From positions 1 through 64,000 of the forward strand of contig JAMYHX010000094.1 in assembly GCA_025529335.1 (NCBI GenBank): DNA of 64,000 bases. Reading direction: 5' to 3'. This DNA is from Rhizopus sp. PT2906. Its lineage: Eukaryota; Mucoromycota; Mucoromycetes; Mucorales; Rhizopodaceae. Shown in pieces: positions 46,301 to 58,669 of this stretch. The translations under genes and the position numbers were made by a program. A model generated the notes under the pieces. That model was not told the DNA's origin. It made no database searches and saw only the letters and a list, made by a program, of their open reading frames with translations. The stretch's first letter is position 1. Every line of letters starts with the position of its first letter.

Positions 46301-49300
46301 CACCGGAACGGTATTTGAGGGAGATACTCCAGAACAACAACAAGATTCCACCAAGTTTATTCCACCACCAATTCCTCGTGATTTGAACCAAATGATGGAT
46401 TATTTCAAGGCGTATGAAGCTCAATTGGAGAACGACGTTGAGTATCGACACTATCAAGACTTGCATATCCAGAATTGGTACAACTTTAAGAAATATATCC
46501 GGGATGTAAGTTCCTTCTTATCACCCGTAGATCATCAAGAAATACTTGTTCATCGCACTATATACCCCATGGACGACCATACGATTCCTTGTCAAAAGAT
46601 AGTGGCAGAGCCATACCATTATTACGACCCTGCCTGTGATTACACCTTAGGGCAGTATATTCTGAACGCTGCCAAGGAGGCATATAAACCTTGTACTTCT
46701 AAAATATGTGGATCACCGCTCATGTTTCATGACGTGACATTCTCACATGGTAATGCTCAAATCAAAGTACAAGTATTTCATGAAGTAGATGATGAACAAA
46801 TGGTAGAAGAAAGACTCGAGATTGGTAAAGATGAGTATCTAAAGAAGATCCCCATCTTTATTTCCACCCACTGCAACCTATGCAAAATAACGCACGGTTG
46901 GAAACCCATGTCTGAATTGTTACAGCGATACTCGTTTGGAAAGTTTTTAGAATTACTACTTTATCAGTCCTCCTCTATCCCACTTTACGAAGACGGAGAA
47001 CAAGAAGATGAGGGGTGCCCACATGGGCTTTATCGGGACCATACACTCTCATTTCGCATTCAAAATTACACTGTCAACTTTACGCATGCAATGGTCAAGG
47101 TCGTCGAGGTAATCCCGCCACCTCTTCATACTTGCTTCAGCTCCAAAAAGCAAATGGCCCTCAAGGATGAAGCATTGGAATCAACACGTATAAAGATTGC
47201 TCGCTTTTTTGATTCTATTATTGAGCGAAACAAGGCATTTTCGTACGATACTGTTCATCCTAATATGGTAGAAACATGTAAAGAATGCTTGCAAGAAATG
47301 TCACAGGAAGCAATGAAGAACAAAAAGAGTTTACTTCAGAAACTCCAATCAGAGTATGCAACAAGTTTACCTACGGATACACTACAGTTGAATAACGTGC
47401 TGGCCGAACTGCAAAATCATGCTGTTACTTGGGATCTCAAGTACATTGACTTTGCTAGGCGATTTATACGGCCTGAACGAGAACTTCGAAGGTTGACAAC
47501 AAGCCATTTGCGAAGGATGTTTCCCGCAGAGAGTCTCCTTTACAGTAGCACACCCACACCCGTCGTATCCAACCTTAACCTTCGAACAAAGCGCGCTGTA
47601 GAGGCAGCAGACTTGCCACTATTGGATGTTACATTAGAAGAGCAAGAAGATACTGAGCATCCAGAAACAGAATTAAAGGAACAACCTAGTTTGGGAGAAT
47701 CGCCAACTCAATCTTTCCCTTGGCTTGACGAGGTTCAGAAGTTTGATCAAAAGTTTTTGCAAGATGCTGCAGATGTCAATCCGTCATCGAGTGCCTTTCT
47801 AGGCAGCTCTGCAGAAAACAGCAGGAGCGTACCATTGAGTCGATCGGCAACTGAAGAAACACTAGATCCAAGCGTAGCCAGAAGATTGTCACTGGAATTG
47901 ATGAAGGATACACCATCAAAGGCCGGGCTATTGGCTACTGCTCCTAGTTCCTCAGCCGACAAGCAGCAGCGACAGAAATTTTTAGAAAAATCCATGATCT
48001 ATGAAGACGCACATACACCTTCGCCACAACCTACACCGACTGTCATGATTCAAGATGAGGCAATCCTCTATACGCCAAGTGAAAGGCAGGATATACAATC
48101 ATCTTTTGCTCGTCATGTGGCACCAACGGCCTATCAGCGACTGACGGGGTTACTACCTGAACCAACCGTTTGTAGATCCAAGAGCTCGCCATCATCTGGA
48201 GTTACTCCACGTCATAGACGAACATTGTCACATCACAAGGCACTTGAAACAACCGATAAAGTAGCTAATCGCCGATCATTTTATGAAACAAGTACTAGCT
48301 ACATGACATCATCTGGCCCTGCATCAGCTAGTCATACAGATCAGGTAGCAAAACCCTATCGTGGATATTACGCTTCAAGAAAGTCTCAAGGCATACCAGC
48401 GACGAGATATGGATACCGATTTGGGTTTATTCCTCCTGATGATAAACATCATTCACGTACGACTCAAGAGACTACAAGACCTTACTCTAGGACAGTGACT
48501 GAACAGGGTAGCAGTAGCAAGCTGCCGATAAGAGGGCGCATACCCGTTGCTACACCTCTGCTTCATCAAAAACCCCCAAGCAGAGTAACATACCACCAGC
48601 CTTCACATTTACCTATTCCCGTATCACGAAGAAAACTAGCGAATGGTAGAGATTTAAGAGAAAGATTACCAAGCAAGGCGTCTTTAGAGGTATATACCAA
48701 AATCAAAGAGATTGCGCATGATGATGATTCTCTATCATCATCGGACGAAGGCAAGTTTGGAGTATCAGATGATGACGACGATGATGACGAAGAAGAATAT
48801 GACTATAATTCAGACGAACGCTTACCATTTCAGCATACAACATTCTCGCTGGTACACATGGATGAATATGACGAATGTTTAGGAAGAGACACGGTACCAA
48901 GTATTCTAGAACTCCAGCAGTTCAATAAGGAGCATCAGTTACAGATGTCAAGCAATACCTTACCCTTCTTAAGTGTCGAGACTGGTCTATATGCAGGAGA
49001 TAAAAAGGACGACCAATCAAAGACTGCTGTGCTTCTCGATTTAGGTATGATTAAGTGCAGATGATGTTTAATTGTTAACTCTTTGCAGATCATGGAGTCA
49101 CGCCTACTGACCTTGACTGGTCCACCAATGGTAGCGGAAAAAATTCAATTATGAAAGCTATTACGTATGTACTTGCTGAAAAGAGTATAAGCAATTTACT
49201 TCCGCTAGAGTATCCATTGTAAGTATAAACATTGTTGTATGTGTGATTGTGCTCACATGAATGATTAGCTCCCCTACGGAGCATATCTTTGCCGATTCCA

Positions 49301-50692
49301 ACATTCTCGTAAGAGAAGACGAGCCAAGTAGCATCATATCATACATGCTTGCAAGCACTTTTTATCGAGAGAAATTAGAAAAGAGACAGGCATTACGAAT
49401 GTCCAAAGTAGTGAATAATCGACAGGAGAGTGCGTCTATATCTAGCATCGTATCTGATGCACCAACAGATGACAAGCTATTTTATTCAGATATGTTTCCT
49501 GAAACCGGTGAAGCTGAGAGGCCATGGAGATTCTGTAATATGTGTTGTTTTTAATTGTTGATGGTTTGTATTAACATATCATTAGCTTTTAAGGGAGGGT
49601 CAACAAGTTTTACATGCAAAATATACTATGCGGAGCAATTTGATATGTTTAGAAAAATGTGTGGATGTGGAGAGACATTTATATCATCGCTTGCCCGATG
49701 TAGTGTCTGGAATACAGCAGGAGGCAAATCGGGATCAACTTTCCTAAAGACAAAAGGTGAATAGTGTACATTCTTGTATTATGATGCTTATATCAATTTC
49801 CCTTATAGATGAAAGGTTTTTAATTAAGCAAATATCCAAGTTTGAAATGGATGCATTTGTCGGATCAGCCAACAAGTACTTTATGTACATGTTTAATGAG
49901 GTGTTTGATAAAGGAGTAAATATGAAACCTTACATATTCCTCCAACAATTTACTCACGTTTATAATAGATACCAACAGTTTTATGTAAAATATTTGGTTT
50001 ATATCGCATTGGTTTTTATAACAATGTAAGCGGTAAATCTATGAAGATGGATATCCTTGTTATGGAGAATTTATTTTATGAGCATACGGTCAAAATGGTT
50101 GGTTCAACGCTCTACGTATCTGTAGTGGGACTAATGGTTGTATAGGCATATGATCTAAAGGGATCTTTAAGGAATCGATATGCAGCAAAGACAGGAAAGG
50201 ATATTGAAGTCTTCTTGGATGAAAACTTGGTAGAGAGTAAGTATGAATTCAACTGATTGTGTATTCGACTGATGCGGGTTTCTTTTAGTGATTAGTAAAA
50301 CACCACTTTATATGAGGGTAGATACTAAGAATAACCTAAGTGATTCATTATATAATGATACACAATTCCTGGTTCAAATTGATGTGATGGATTATTCACT
50401 GTTGGTTGGATTTGATGACGAGAAAAATGAGATTGTAGTTGGCATAGTTGGTAATGATATATATGTTCCATGTTAAGCCTTCATATACCATAACTCTATA
50501 TATATAGACTTTTTTCGAACGTATACTTGGGATAAGAAACTTGAAAGCTGGGTAAAAGAATCAGGCATGTTGGGTGGTGTCAAAAGGGATCCAACTATTA
50601 TATCCCCAAAAATGTATCGACGTCGATTTCGATCAGCTATTGATCTTTACTTTGTGATGATACCCGATTTTTGGACTCTTTTACATAATTAA
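43377..50692 (+). CDS. FAB1: 1-phosphatidylinositol-3-phosphate 5-kinase (Fab1/PIKfyve)
   Basis: Ten exons (43377-43941, 43999-49044, 49089-49218, 49269-49534, 49586-49756, 49809-49915, 49969-50097, 50146-50236, 50289-50450, 50508-50692) give 2283 aa. A FYVE finger (FWMPDEQC, then RRKHHCRTCG) lies near residues 157-220. The chaperonin-like CCT region is near 590-760 (KPSIVLIASHAPRTVIDLL). A Cys-rich region follows. The PIPK domain is at about 1880-2283, with GGKSGSTFLKTKDERFLIKQI, IPTVLCKIFGLYRIG, YDLKGSLRNR and the activation-loop VMDYSLLVG. The kinase makes PI(3,5)P2 on endosomes and vacuoles. The N-terminal M follows a T-rich leader. Eight of nine introns are in the kinase part. One long exon of 5 kb holds the rest. 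Confidence 0.95.
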
Positions 50693-51182
50693 TCCACTTG
50701 ACAATAAGAGAAAAAGAAATAAGCTTTCTCACGAACCTTGTACTTATATAAATAAACATCAATGATAAGAGTAAAGATAAGATTAACTGCTCAAACCGTT
50801 ACACACACATATATAAACTATGCCACAGCCTTAGTGATGGTTGTTATGATAAGACCATAGTAACCGTGTTTTCGTATATATACATACACACATATACACG
50901 TATATCTCAGCATTTTAGTTTGCTTTATAAATAGACTGTAGTTTAGGAGATTTTCTTAAATACAGCAGATCCAGGGCCATGACAAGATTGGTTAGAATTC
51001 TAACCCAAGATAGGTAAAGTGGATTCTCTGGATATGGTTACAAAAGATAAAGGTATTTTTACTTGTTTTGGTTGAGATAAATAGATTTCCATCATCCCTC
51101 AACTGATAGAAACCACATGATCTTAATTTTGTATATAAAGGAAATGCAGCGACTTGCTTTCTTTCCATTATAACATTACATT
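50693..51182. promoter_or_regulatory. Glutamine synthetase promoter with GATA-factor sites
   Basis: 490 bp between FAB1 and GLN1. Three GATAAG motifs lie at 50764-50769, 50776-50781 and 50848-50853, all on the plus strand, with GATAAA near 51046 and a TATAAAG at about 51135. GATA factors (AreA/Nit2/Gln3 type) control nitrogen genes in fungi, including glutamine synthetase, so binding here is plausible but not shown. Confidence 0.5.
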
Positions 51183-52302
51183 ATGGCTGTTGTTTCAAAT
51201 ACCACTCTTCTCCAAAAATACCTCTCTCTCCCTCAAGGTGAAAAAGTTCAAGTAGAATACGTTTGGATTGACGCCAAAAATGGCTTAAGAAGCAAGACAA
51301 GGACAGTTGATTTCGTCCCTACGACTGCTAGTGAATTACCAGAATGGAACTTTGATGGCTCTTCTACTGGTCAAGCCGAAGGTCATGACTCTGATATCCT
51401 GATTCAGCCCGTGGCCTTATTTGCTGATCCTTTCCGTCGTGGTAATAATAAGATCGTCCTTTGTGAGACCTTTAATAACGATGGTACACCTCATGCTACC
51501 AACTACCGTCACGCTTGCAAGAAAATCATGGAGGCCCATGCTGAAGCCAAGCCTTGGTTTGGTATTGAGCAAGAATACATGTTATTTGACCCTGCTACAG
51601 GAAAACCTTATGGTTGGCCGATGCACGGATTCCCTGAGCCACAGGTAAATAAAAGCAAACAAGTATCAATATATACTGATATATGATACGCAGGGCAAAT
51701 ATTACTGCGGTGTTGGTGCAGGAAAGATCTTCGGCCGAGACATTGTGGAGGCCCACTATCGCGCTTGCTTGTATGCAGGTGTCAACATTTCAGGTGTCAA
51801 TGCTGAAGTGGCTCCAGGTCAATTTGAATTCCAAGTAGGTCCATGTGAAGGTATTGATATGGGGGATCATCTTTGGATTTCTCGTTATATCTTGGAACGT
51901 GTTTCAGAAGACTTTGGTATCATTGTCTCTATTCATCCCAAGCCTATCAAGGGTGATTGGAACGGCGCTGGTTGTCACACCAACTTTTCTACAGAAGAAA
52001 TGCGTCAAGAGGGTGGCATTGTTGCCATTGAAAAGGCTATCAAAAAGATGGGATTGCGTCACGCTGAACATATTGCCGTTTACGGTGAAGATAATGATCA
52101 ACGTCTGACCGGTAGACATGAAACTGGACACATCGATCAGTTCAGTTACGGTGTCGCTAATCGTGGTGCTTCTATTCGCATTCCTCGTCATGTCGGTATT
52201 GAAGGCAAAGGCTATTTGGAAGATCGTCGCCCTGCCTCCAACATTGATCCTTATAGAGTTACGAGCATCATCGTTGAATCAACTTTCTTGCCCGACGCTT
52301 AA
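51183..52302 (+). CDS. GLN1: Glutamine synthetase (eukaryotic GSII type)
   Basis: Two exons (51183-51644, 51694-52302) give 356 aa, the usual length of GSII. Motifs: LPEWNFDGSSTGQA, WFGIEQEYMLFD with metal-binding glutamates, EVAPGQFEFQVGP, GAGCHTNFST for the ATP and glutamate sites, HIDQFSYGVANRGASIRIPR, and EDRRPASNIDPYRV near the C-terminus. All known catalytic residues appear present. It condenses ammonia with glutamate in the cytosol. Codon choice looks more biased towards C-ending codons (AAG, GGT, ATT/ATC) than in neighbouring genes, as expected for a highly expressed enzyme. The intron is 49 bp. Confidence 0.97.
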
Positions 52303-52818
52303 CTCTTGTCTACACTGTATATTTCATCTCTCTCTCTGCTTTATTGCATTTACCCAATATCAAATAAACATACGCACATGATCATATAAAAATATTTTAT
52401 CATTGTGATTAACCAAGTAGTTTCAGTGAAATTTGTACTTCTTACGGTTATCTCAGTTAAAGCATGCTTATACATGTTACTATGATAACAAACTCACAGC
52501 CCTAACAAAATAGAAAACATCTATATAATCCCTTTCTTGGTCATTCATACTCTGTAATTCATTTTTCTACATTAATGTAGCTTTTTGCATTCTTATCAAA
52601 AAACTATATGTTACTATAACGTCTTTACCTCCTTTTTCTCACCCTGTCATTTGTTGTTTTTATATTTGTTTCTTTGTAAAACTAGAAAACCCCCTTGCAT
52701 TTCTGAGTAGTCATGGTTTATTCCCCCTTTTTTCTTTCAAATTTCCTCTTTCCTCTTTTCTCTTTTCTTTCTATCCTTTTTGCACTTGTTTTCTTTTTCT
52801 TTTTTCACCCTTATTTAG
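52303..52818. other. Intergenic spacer between GLN1 and the TBC gene
   Basis: No gene was seen. It holds the GLN1 3' end (AATAAACA at about 52362) and a long CT-rich leader before 52819. Confidence 0.5.
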
Positions 52819-55272
52819 ATGTCAACACTTGCATCACATACAGCACCAGCCGCACATACATTTTCAAATACCGAACCCGACTTCCTGCTACCAAACAAGC
52901 TTAATAAAGACGACACACATGATAACAGACTATTCGACAGACTCCAAGAAGAAAACGCACGTTTACCGCCACAGGTAATTTGTTTACTTGGCTATATATT
53001 TTTTTTAACTTACACGTTTTTCTCTATCTGCAGGAGTCAACAGCGTTTATTTTGGCACAGATAGAGCGACAAAACGCGCTATTAGAAAAAGATCCAAAAT
53101 CGATCTTTATTCATTCCAATGAACTTAGGGCTCACTTTAGCACACTACAGCGGCTAGTCAAGGACAACATCGTATCACTTAACGAGGAAGAAGAAATCGA
53201 TTGGGGGTTTTGGGAAGCCGTCATTCAGGATTCGGATCAAGTGGCGCTGAGGTTACCACATCTATTATCTCTCAAGCTACGTTCAGGAATCCCTGCACGC
53301 GTAAGAGGCTTGATTTGGCAAGCCATGTCGAAATCTGCGTCATTACATTTGGAAACTGTGTATGGTCAGCTATGCCAAGAGAGATCACCGCACGAGAGGA
53401 TAATTCAACGTGATCTGGCAAGAACGTTTCCTCGAATTGAATTGTTTAAGCAAGAAAACGGAAGCGGACAAACTGCCATGAAACGAATACTTGAAGCATA
53501 CAGCCTTTATGATACTGAAGTCGGGTACTGTCAAGGATTAGCCTTTCTTGTTGGTCCACTCTTGATGAATGTAAGCATAAAGCTACTGTCCTTAATAGAT
53601 TGACTCATTAATGAAGCAGATGCCTGAAGTGCCATCATTTTGTGTCTTTGTTAGGTTAATGGAAACGTATGAGATGAGATCCATGTTTACTCTTCATATG
53701 GAAGGACTCCAATTACGTCTTTATCAATTTTCAAAACTCCTTCATGAGATACTTCCAGACTTATCATATCATTTTATGCAACATGGAGTTCACGCAGCCA
53801 TGTATGCATCACAGTGGTTCTTGACTTTGTTTGCTTATGCGCTTCCTATGGAGCTTGTCAATCGAATCTATGATATCATATTCGCAGAAGGAGCAGCAGA
53901 GACTATTATGCGTATAGCGATCGCCATGCTCAAAAAGTCTGCAGATCACATTATATCAAAATTAGAAGAATTTGAAGACATATTGGATTTTGTTACCTCA
54001 CGAAAGCTGTGTTTACCCTATGCTGAAAATTACGGAAATGTCATCCGGGATGCCGTTTCTCTTTCCCACATTATTACTAAAGAAAAGCTAGATGTACTCC
54101 ATGCTCAATACGTTGCAGATGAAGGAGAACATCATCGAAAGCTAAACAGTGCAACGGGTCGGTTAGGAATGTTTTGGAAGCGAAAGAAAAAGACACATCA
54201 AGAGTTGAAACGCTCGTCCACGATGTATCCTGCTAAAATACAACCTTCCAAGCCTCCATTGAGAAAACGGTGGTCCTCTGTTTCTGCCAAGGATACGACC
54301 ACACCGTTGTTTGTTGCGGAGGAAGCGTCGTCGATTCAAAGAAGATTGAGCATTAGCTCTTTTTGCAGTTGTAGCTCTATACAGAATCAATCTCTACCAT
54401 CAACACCTCAAAGTTTGACCACTCCTTATCTTAGTAGCAACCTGCAGCTTGAAATAGAACATTTACGAAAAGATCATCAAAAGGCGCTGGATGAGCTGCA
54501 GGAAATGAGATATGATAAAGAAGATTTAGAATGTGAACGGGATGCACTAAAGTTGACCATTTTAGAACTTGAACGTAGATACTGTTTAGAAAAGATAGAT
54601 AGCAGTAACAGGATCTCGCCAGATTTAATGCTACAACAAGGTTTTGAAGGAGAAAACTCCATGTCGACGTTAAAAAGTTTAGAAGTTGCCGAAAATGTTC
54701 AATCATACGCTGATGATATGACAAGTGTACTATCAAAAGTAAGTACATGTCTTTCTGAAGAAGTGATGCACACCAAAAATTTGGAGCAACAATGCGAAAA
54801 ACTTTCACGAGAGCTTGAACACGTACAGTCCAAATTCGATATGGTCAATGAAGGACAGATGGCTTTGGTAGACAGGCTACTAGTCATGAAAGCAGAAATG
54901 GATGAATTAGCAGAGGAAAAGAAAAGAAAGGAAGTAGAATGGACTGATGCTATTCAAAAGAATAAAGCCTTGGAAAAGGAATTAGAGAAAACAAGGAAAA
55001 TCTTGGAATACTTCAAGTTGGAAAACCAATACTTAATATGCCATTATCCAACAGAGAGTAAAAAGAATGTGCCATCAACCCACCAACGGCGTCACAGTGT
55101 GTCTGTTGCCTCCAATATGTCATACGTAGTTGATCAGCCTTTGAAAGAGTTTTGGATGTCATTACGTGATCAAAAGCAGGAAGCAAAATATCCCTCAAGA
55201 AAGAGTAACAAAGTAAAGAGGACTGCATCGTTTTATGGTAGAGTCTTGCATGCAATAAAACCAAAGCATTAA
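52819..55272 (+). CDS. TBC-domain Rab GTPase-activating protein (Gyp5/EVI5-like)
   Basis: Three exons (52819-52974, 53034-53570, 53620-55272) give 781 aa. The TBC domain starts at LRSGIPARVRGLIWQ, has the catalytic arginine finger in IIQRDLARTFPR and the glutamine finger in GYCQGLAFL, then MPEVPSFCVFVRLME and YASQWFLTLFAYALPMELV. Both fingers are intact, so it should be an active GAP. After a Ser-rich basic linker comes a long coiled coil, about residues 520-720 (LQLEIEHLRKDHQKALDELQEM onward). The arrangement TBC then coiled coil is that of Gyp5/Gyl1 and EVI5, which act on Golgi and exocytic or endosomal Rabs. The exact Rab is unknown. Confidence 0.85.
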
Positions 55273-55395
55273 AGTACCTATTTTTATGACGTGCCTGTTA
55301 GTTAATACTCAGCTTTTGCATATCACATGAACTCTCTCTTTTTTTGCTTATTCATGTTGTTTTTTCAAGCAACTTTTCCTTTACTTAAAAGAACC

Positions 55396-55931
55396 ATGGG
55401 AGCTCATGAAAGGCTATCGACTATATCAAGGCACATGCAAACGGAGGCAAAGAAGGAAACATTTAGAGAAAGACTACATTATAAATACTTCTTACCTATT
55501 CAAACAAGGTTATAAAATACCATCTTTTTCTAGTTCAATAATAACAATTATGTAGATGGAGTGATAATGATCAATATGGTCATATAAACAATTCTATATA
55601 TTATCATTACTTTGATACAGTCATTAATGAATATCTTATCAAAAACTGTGGATTAGAACCTAATAAAGCGGATAAACCGATTGGATTGGTTGTATCTAGT
55701 TCAGCCAACTTTTACGCCCCCGCATCTTATCCAAACATCATCCATGCTGGACTTTGTATCTCTAAAATAGGCAAGTCAAGTGTCACCTATCGTGTTGGAT
55801 TGTTTGAAAATGAACAACCTTTGGCCTCTGTAGTCGGTGGGTTTACTCATGTATTTGTTGATCCAATCAATAGACGTCCAATTAAAGGTTTACCAGAGAC
55901 AGTCTTGAAAGGACTTGATGCCATAAAATAA
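55396..55931 (+). CDS. Hotdog-fold acyl-CoA thioesterase (4HBT family)
   Basis: Two exons (55396-55508, 55556-55931) give 162 aa. RWSDNDQYGHINNSIYYHYFD is the 4-hydroxybenzoyl-CoA thioesterase signature with the catalytic Asp in D-x-x-G-H-x-N-N. It continues with SSANFYAPASYPNIIHAGL. It should hydrolyse an acyl-CoA; the substrate is not predictable. An upstream in-frame ATG at 55327 would add a hydrophobic CT-rich-encoded stretch of 23 residues (beginning MNSLFFCLFMLFF). I chose the ATG at 55396 because T-rich leaders are typical of this genome, but a membrane or mitochondrial N-terminus is possible. Confidence 0.75.
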
Positions 55932-56278
55932 TAATGGATAAAATTAGTTCAATTTGGAATAACTACAATAAATGAGCTTATTACGTGTCATCATTTCATT
56001 ATCGAAAAGGTTCTTGTTTATGTATTCATTCTTGATAGTTTTCCTTTAATGTTACCTTGTACCTAATTTTAGCAGAATTAACAATGATTTTATCCAATCA
56101 TTTGATGCCATCAATCAGTGGTTAATTTTGCAGGAATTTGTGTTATTGGCCTGTATTATATATCAGTTTGCCACGTTCCAGACGTTATATATTTTTTTCT
56201 AGAAATTTTTATATATTTCACTTGCACCTTTTCTTTTCTTTTTCTTTCTTTTAACTTTGTCAATAAAAAACAAACAAA
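55932..56278. promoter_or_regulatory. Calreticulin promoter region with a CCACG element
   Basis: A CCACG at 56171-56175 lies about 105 bp before the start codon, with ATTGG roughly 25 bases upstream. CCACG is the half-site of ER-stress elements bound by ATF6/XBP1-type bZIP factors. The spacing does not match ERSE (CCAAT-N9-CCACG) or ERSE-II. A short CT-rich leader precedes the ATG. Confidence 0.3.
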
Positions 56279-57594
56279 ATGAAGATTCCCACAATTACCG
56301 CCATCTTGGGTCTTGCTGCTCTTGCCTCTGCCGAAGTCTTCTTTCACGAAACTTTCTCTGATGGTGAAGGTTGGAAAGACCGTTGGACTCCTTCCACTTA
56401 CCGCGAAGATCTTGGTAAACTTGAAGTAAGTCCTGGTAAATGGTACGTGGACGAAAAAGCCAATGCTGGTTTAAGAACAACCGAAGACTATCGCTTCTAC
56501 GCTATCTCTTCCAAGACAAAGCCATTCACAAACAAGGACAAGAACCTTGTCATTCAGTTTGATGTCAAGAATGAACAAGATATTGACTGTGGTGGAAGTT
56601 ACTTGAAGGTAAAACAGAGTTCGAATACACGCGTTTTTTTTGAAGAGGCAAATTATTCACACTGTTTTCTTAGTTCTTCGGTGGTGAATTTGACCCCAAA
56701 ACATTCAATGGTGACACCTCATATAATATCATGTTTGGCCCTGATATCTGTGGTCCTAAATCCATAGTACATGCCATCTTCAGCTATAATGGTACCAACT
56801 ATGATTTCAAAAAGACCATCTCAGCCCCTAAAGATACTTTAACTCACACCTACACTCTTATTGTTAAACCTGATCAAACATATGAAATCTTGGTTGACTC
56901 TGACAAGAAGGCCTCTGGATCTCTTCTCGAAGACTGGGACTTTTTGCCTCCCAAGCAAATCAAGGACCCTAATGCTGTCAAGCCTGCTGACTGGGTTGAT
57001 GACGCTTTGATTGATGACCCTAATGATGTTAAGCCCGAAGGCTACGATGATATCCCTGAATTTATTCCTGACCCTAATGCTAAGAAGCCTGAAGATTGGG
57101 ATGATGACATGGATGGTGAATGGGAAGCTCCTTCGATCGCAAATCCCGATTATAAAGGTCCCTGGACACCCAAGAAGATCCCTAACCCTGCCTATAAGGG
57201 AGAATGGGAACACCCTCTGATTGATAACCCAGATTACAAGGTCGACAATGAGATCTATGCTTATGATTTTGCAAACGTTGGTATTGATGTCTGGCAAGTG
57301 AAGTCTGGTACTATCTTTGACAACATCCTAATCACTGACGATATCGAAGAAGCTGAAAAGGTTCGCAACGAAACAAAGGTTCTTCATGAGAAGGAAGAAG
57401 ATGCCAAGAAAGCATATGAGGAAAAGGTTGATGCTGAAAATAAGGCAAAGGCTGAAGAAGCTGAAAAGGACGCAAAGAAGGACCAAGAGCCAGAAACACC
57501 CAAGGAAGAAGAAATCCTTGAAGCCCTTGAAGACGCTGTCGAAGAAGCTGTTGAAGCAGATGCTGCCAAGAAGCCTGCTAGAGACGAATTATAA
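56279..57594 (+). CDS. Calreticulin (ER lectin chaperone)
   Basis: Two exons (56279-56608, 56674-57594) give 416 aa. A signal peptide (MKIPTITAILGLAALASA, cleavage before EVFFHE) is followed by the lectin domain with YAISSKTKPFTNKDKNLVIQF, CGGSYLK-FFGG and the paired cysteines. The P-domain repeats are clear: IKDPNAVKPADW, IDDPNDVKPEGY, PDPNAKKPEDWDDDMDGEWEAP and then GPWTPKKIPNP and GEWEHPLIDNP. The C-terminus is acidic/Lys-rich and ends RDEL, a KDEL-type ER retrieval signal. There is no transmembrane span, so it is calreticulin and not calnexin. It binds monoglucosylated glycoproteins and calcium in the ER lumen. Confidence 0.95.
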
Positions 57595-58669
57595 TCAAAC
57601 TCCAACATGTCATATCTTCATTAGTTAATATTAACTTGCTCTCTTAATGTAATTTTCATTTCATTTTCATACAGAAATAAAAAAAGAAACACTTGTGATA
57701 ACAAGTATTATTTATTTACAAGTTTGTTTAAAATAATTGTATGTCGAATATTCAAAAAATGCAACATTATGGAATAATGTAGTATCGAACATACACACAC
57801 ACACATATATATATAAACGCACTGATGACTACAATTGTTGTTTGTACATTTAATATAAATTGCAGGTTTGTTTTATTTGTGTCAAAGGGGATTGACTATG
57901 AGATCAAAGATGATTTTTAACATAAGAAACCTTCATTATGCCCGACGAGGAAAAGAGCTAACCTTAATATATTTCCTTATTGGTTGCTCTAGGTTTTTTT
58001 TTTTTTCAAAACTGACTACCTGTCAGAACGTCAGCTTCATTTAGAACACTTTTTCGCAGCACTGTGGTGATTACATAAGATAAATGATATAATATACATT
58101 AGAAAAGACTAAAATAAAAAAAGAATATCAAAGCAATATCAGATTACATTGTTCTCAAACTATTTCTAGAAGCGATTTTTCATTGTCAAAGTAAAGAGTT
58201 ACATATAAAAGAAGAATGTAAAGGCTTCAACACATCTTTTTTTTCTGAATGTGATTGATATTTAATTTATAATACAATTTATACGAGTCACAGAGATATA
58301 TTTATTTCTGACAGTGTACAACCATCATGTTCAAGTTACAGTCGCTGTTTAAAAATATCTTCAAACAGCTGTACAGATCGCTCATTGTCCGTCACAGGCT
58401 TGCTGCATTTTGATCCGAGCACTTCATAATGCTCTTTTTGAATGGATGACAGGTTATTCATAATATTGGAGATTTTATATGAAAAGTATAGAATAGAAAA
58501 TAGGGTTGATGATGTAATATACCCTTCATTCGCTATTGTACTTACAACACATGGGATTAAACTCTTGCGTCCAAACTCCGGCTTTATTTTTTATGAGCGA
58601 AGATTAGAGATAATTTCCCTTTTTTTCTCTTTTATTTTTTCCGGATTTCTTTTTATTTCTATCAAAAAA
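57595..58669. other. Intergenic region between calreticulin and the OSBP-related gene
   Basis: No gene is supported. There is an AC microsatellite near 57793-57804 with adjacent AT repeats. An in-frame extension upstream of the OSBP start exists from 58442, but it is T-rich and lacks family similarity. Confidence 0.5.

Noticed and set aside
56839..57297. 152-codon minus frame across the calreticulin P-domain
   Set aside because: Shadow of the repeated Asp/Pro codons; no motif and no leader.
58442..58669. Upstream extension of the OSBP-related protein
   Set aside because: The extension is encoded by T-rich leader, has no family similarity, and the ATG at 58670 fits short Osh proteins.
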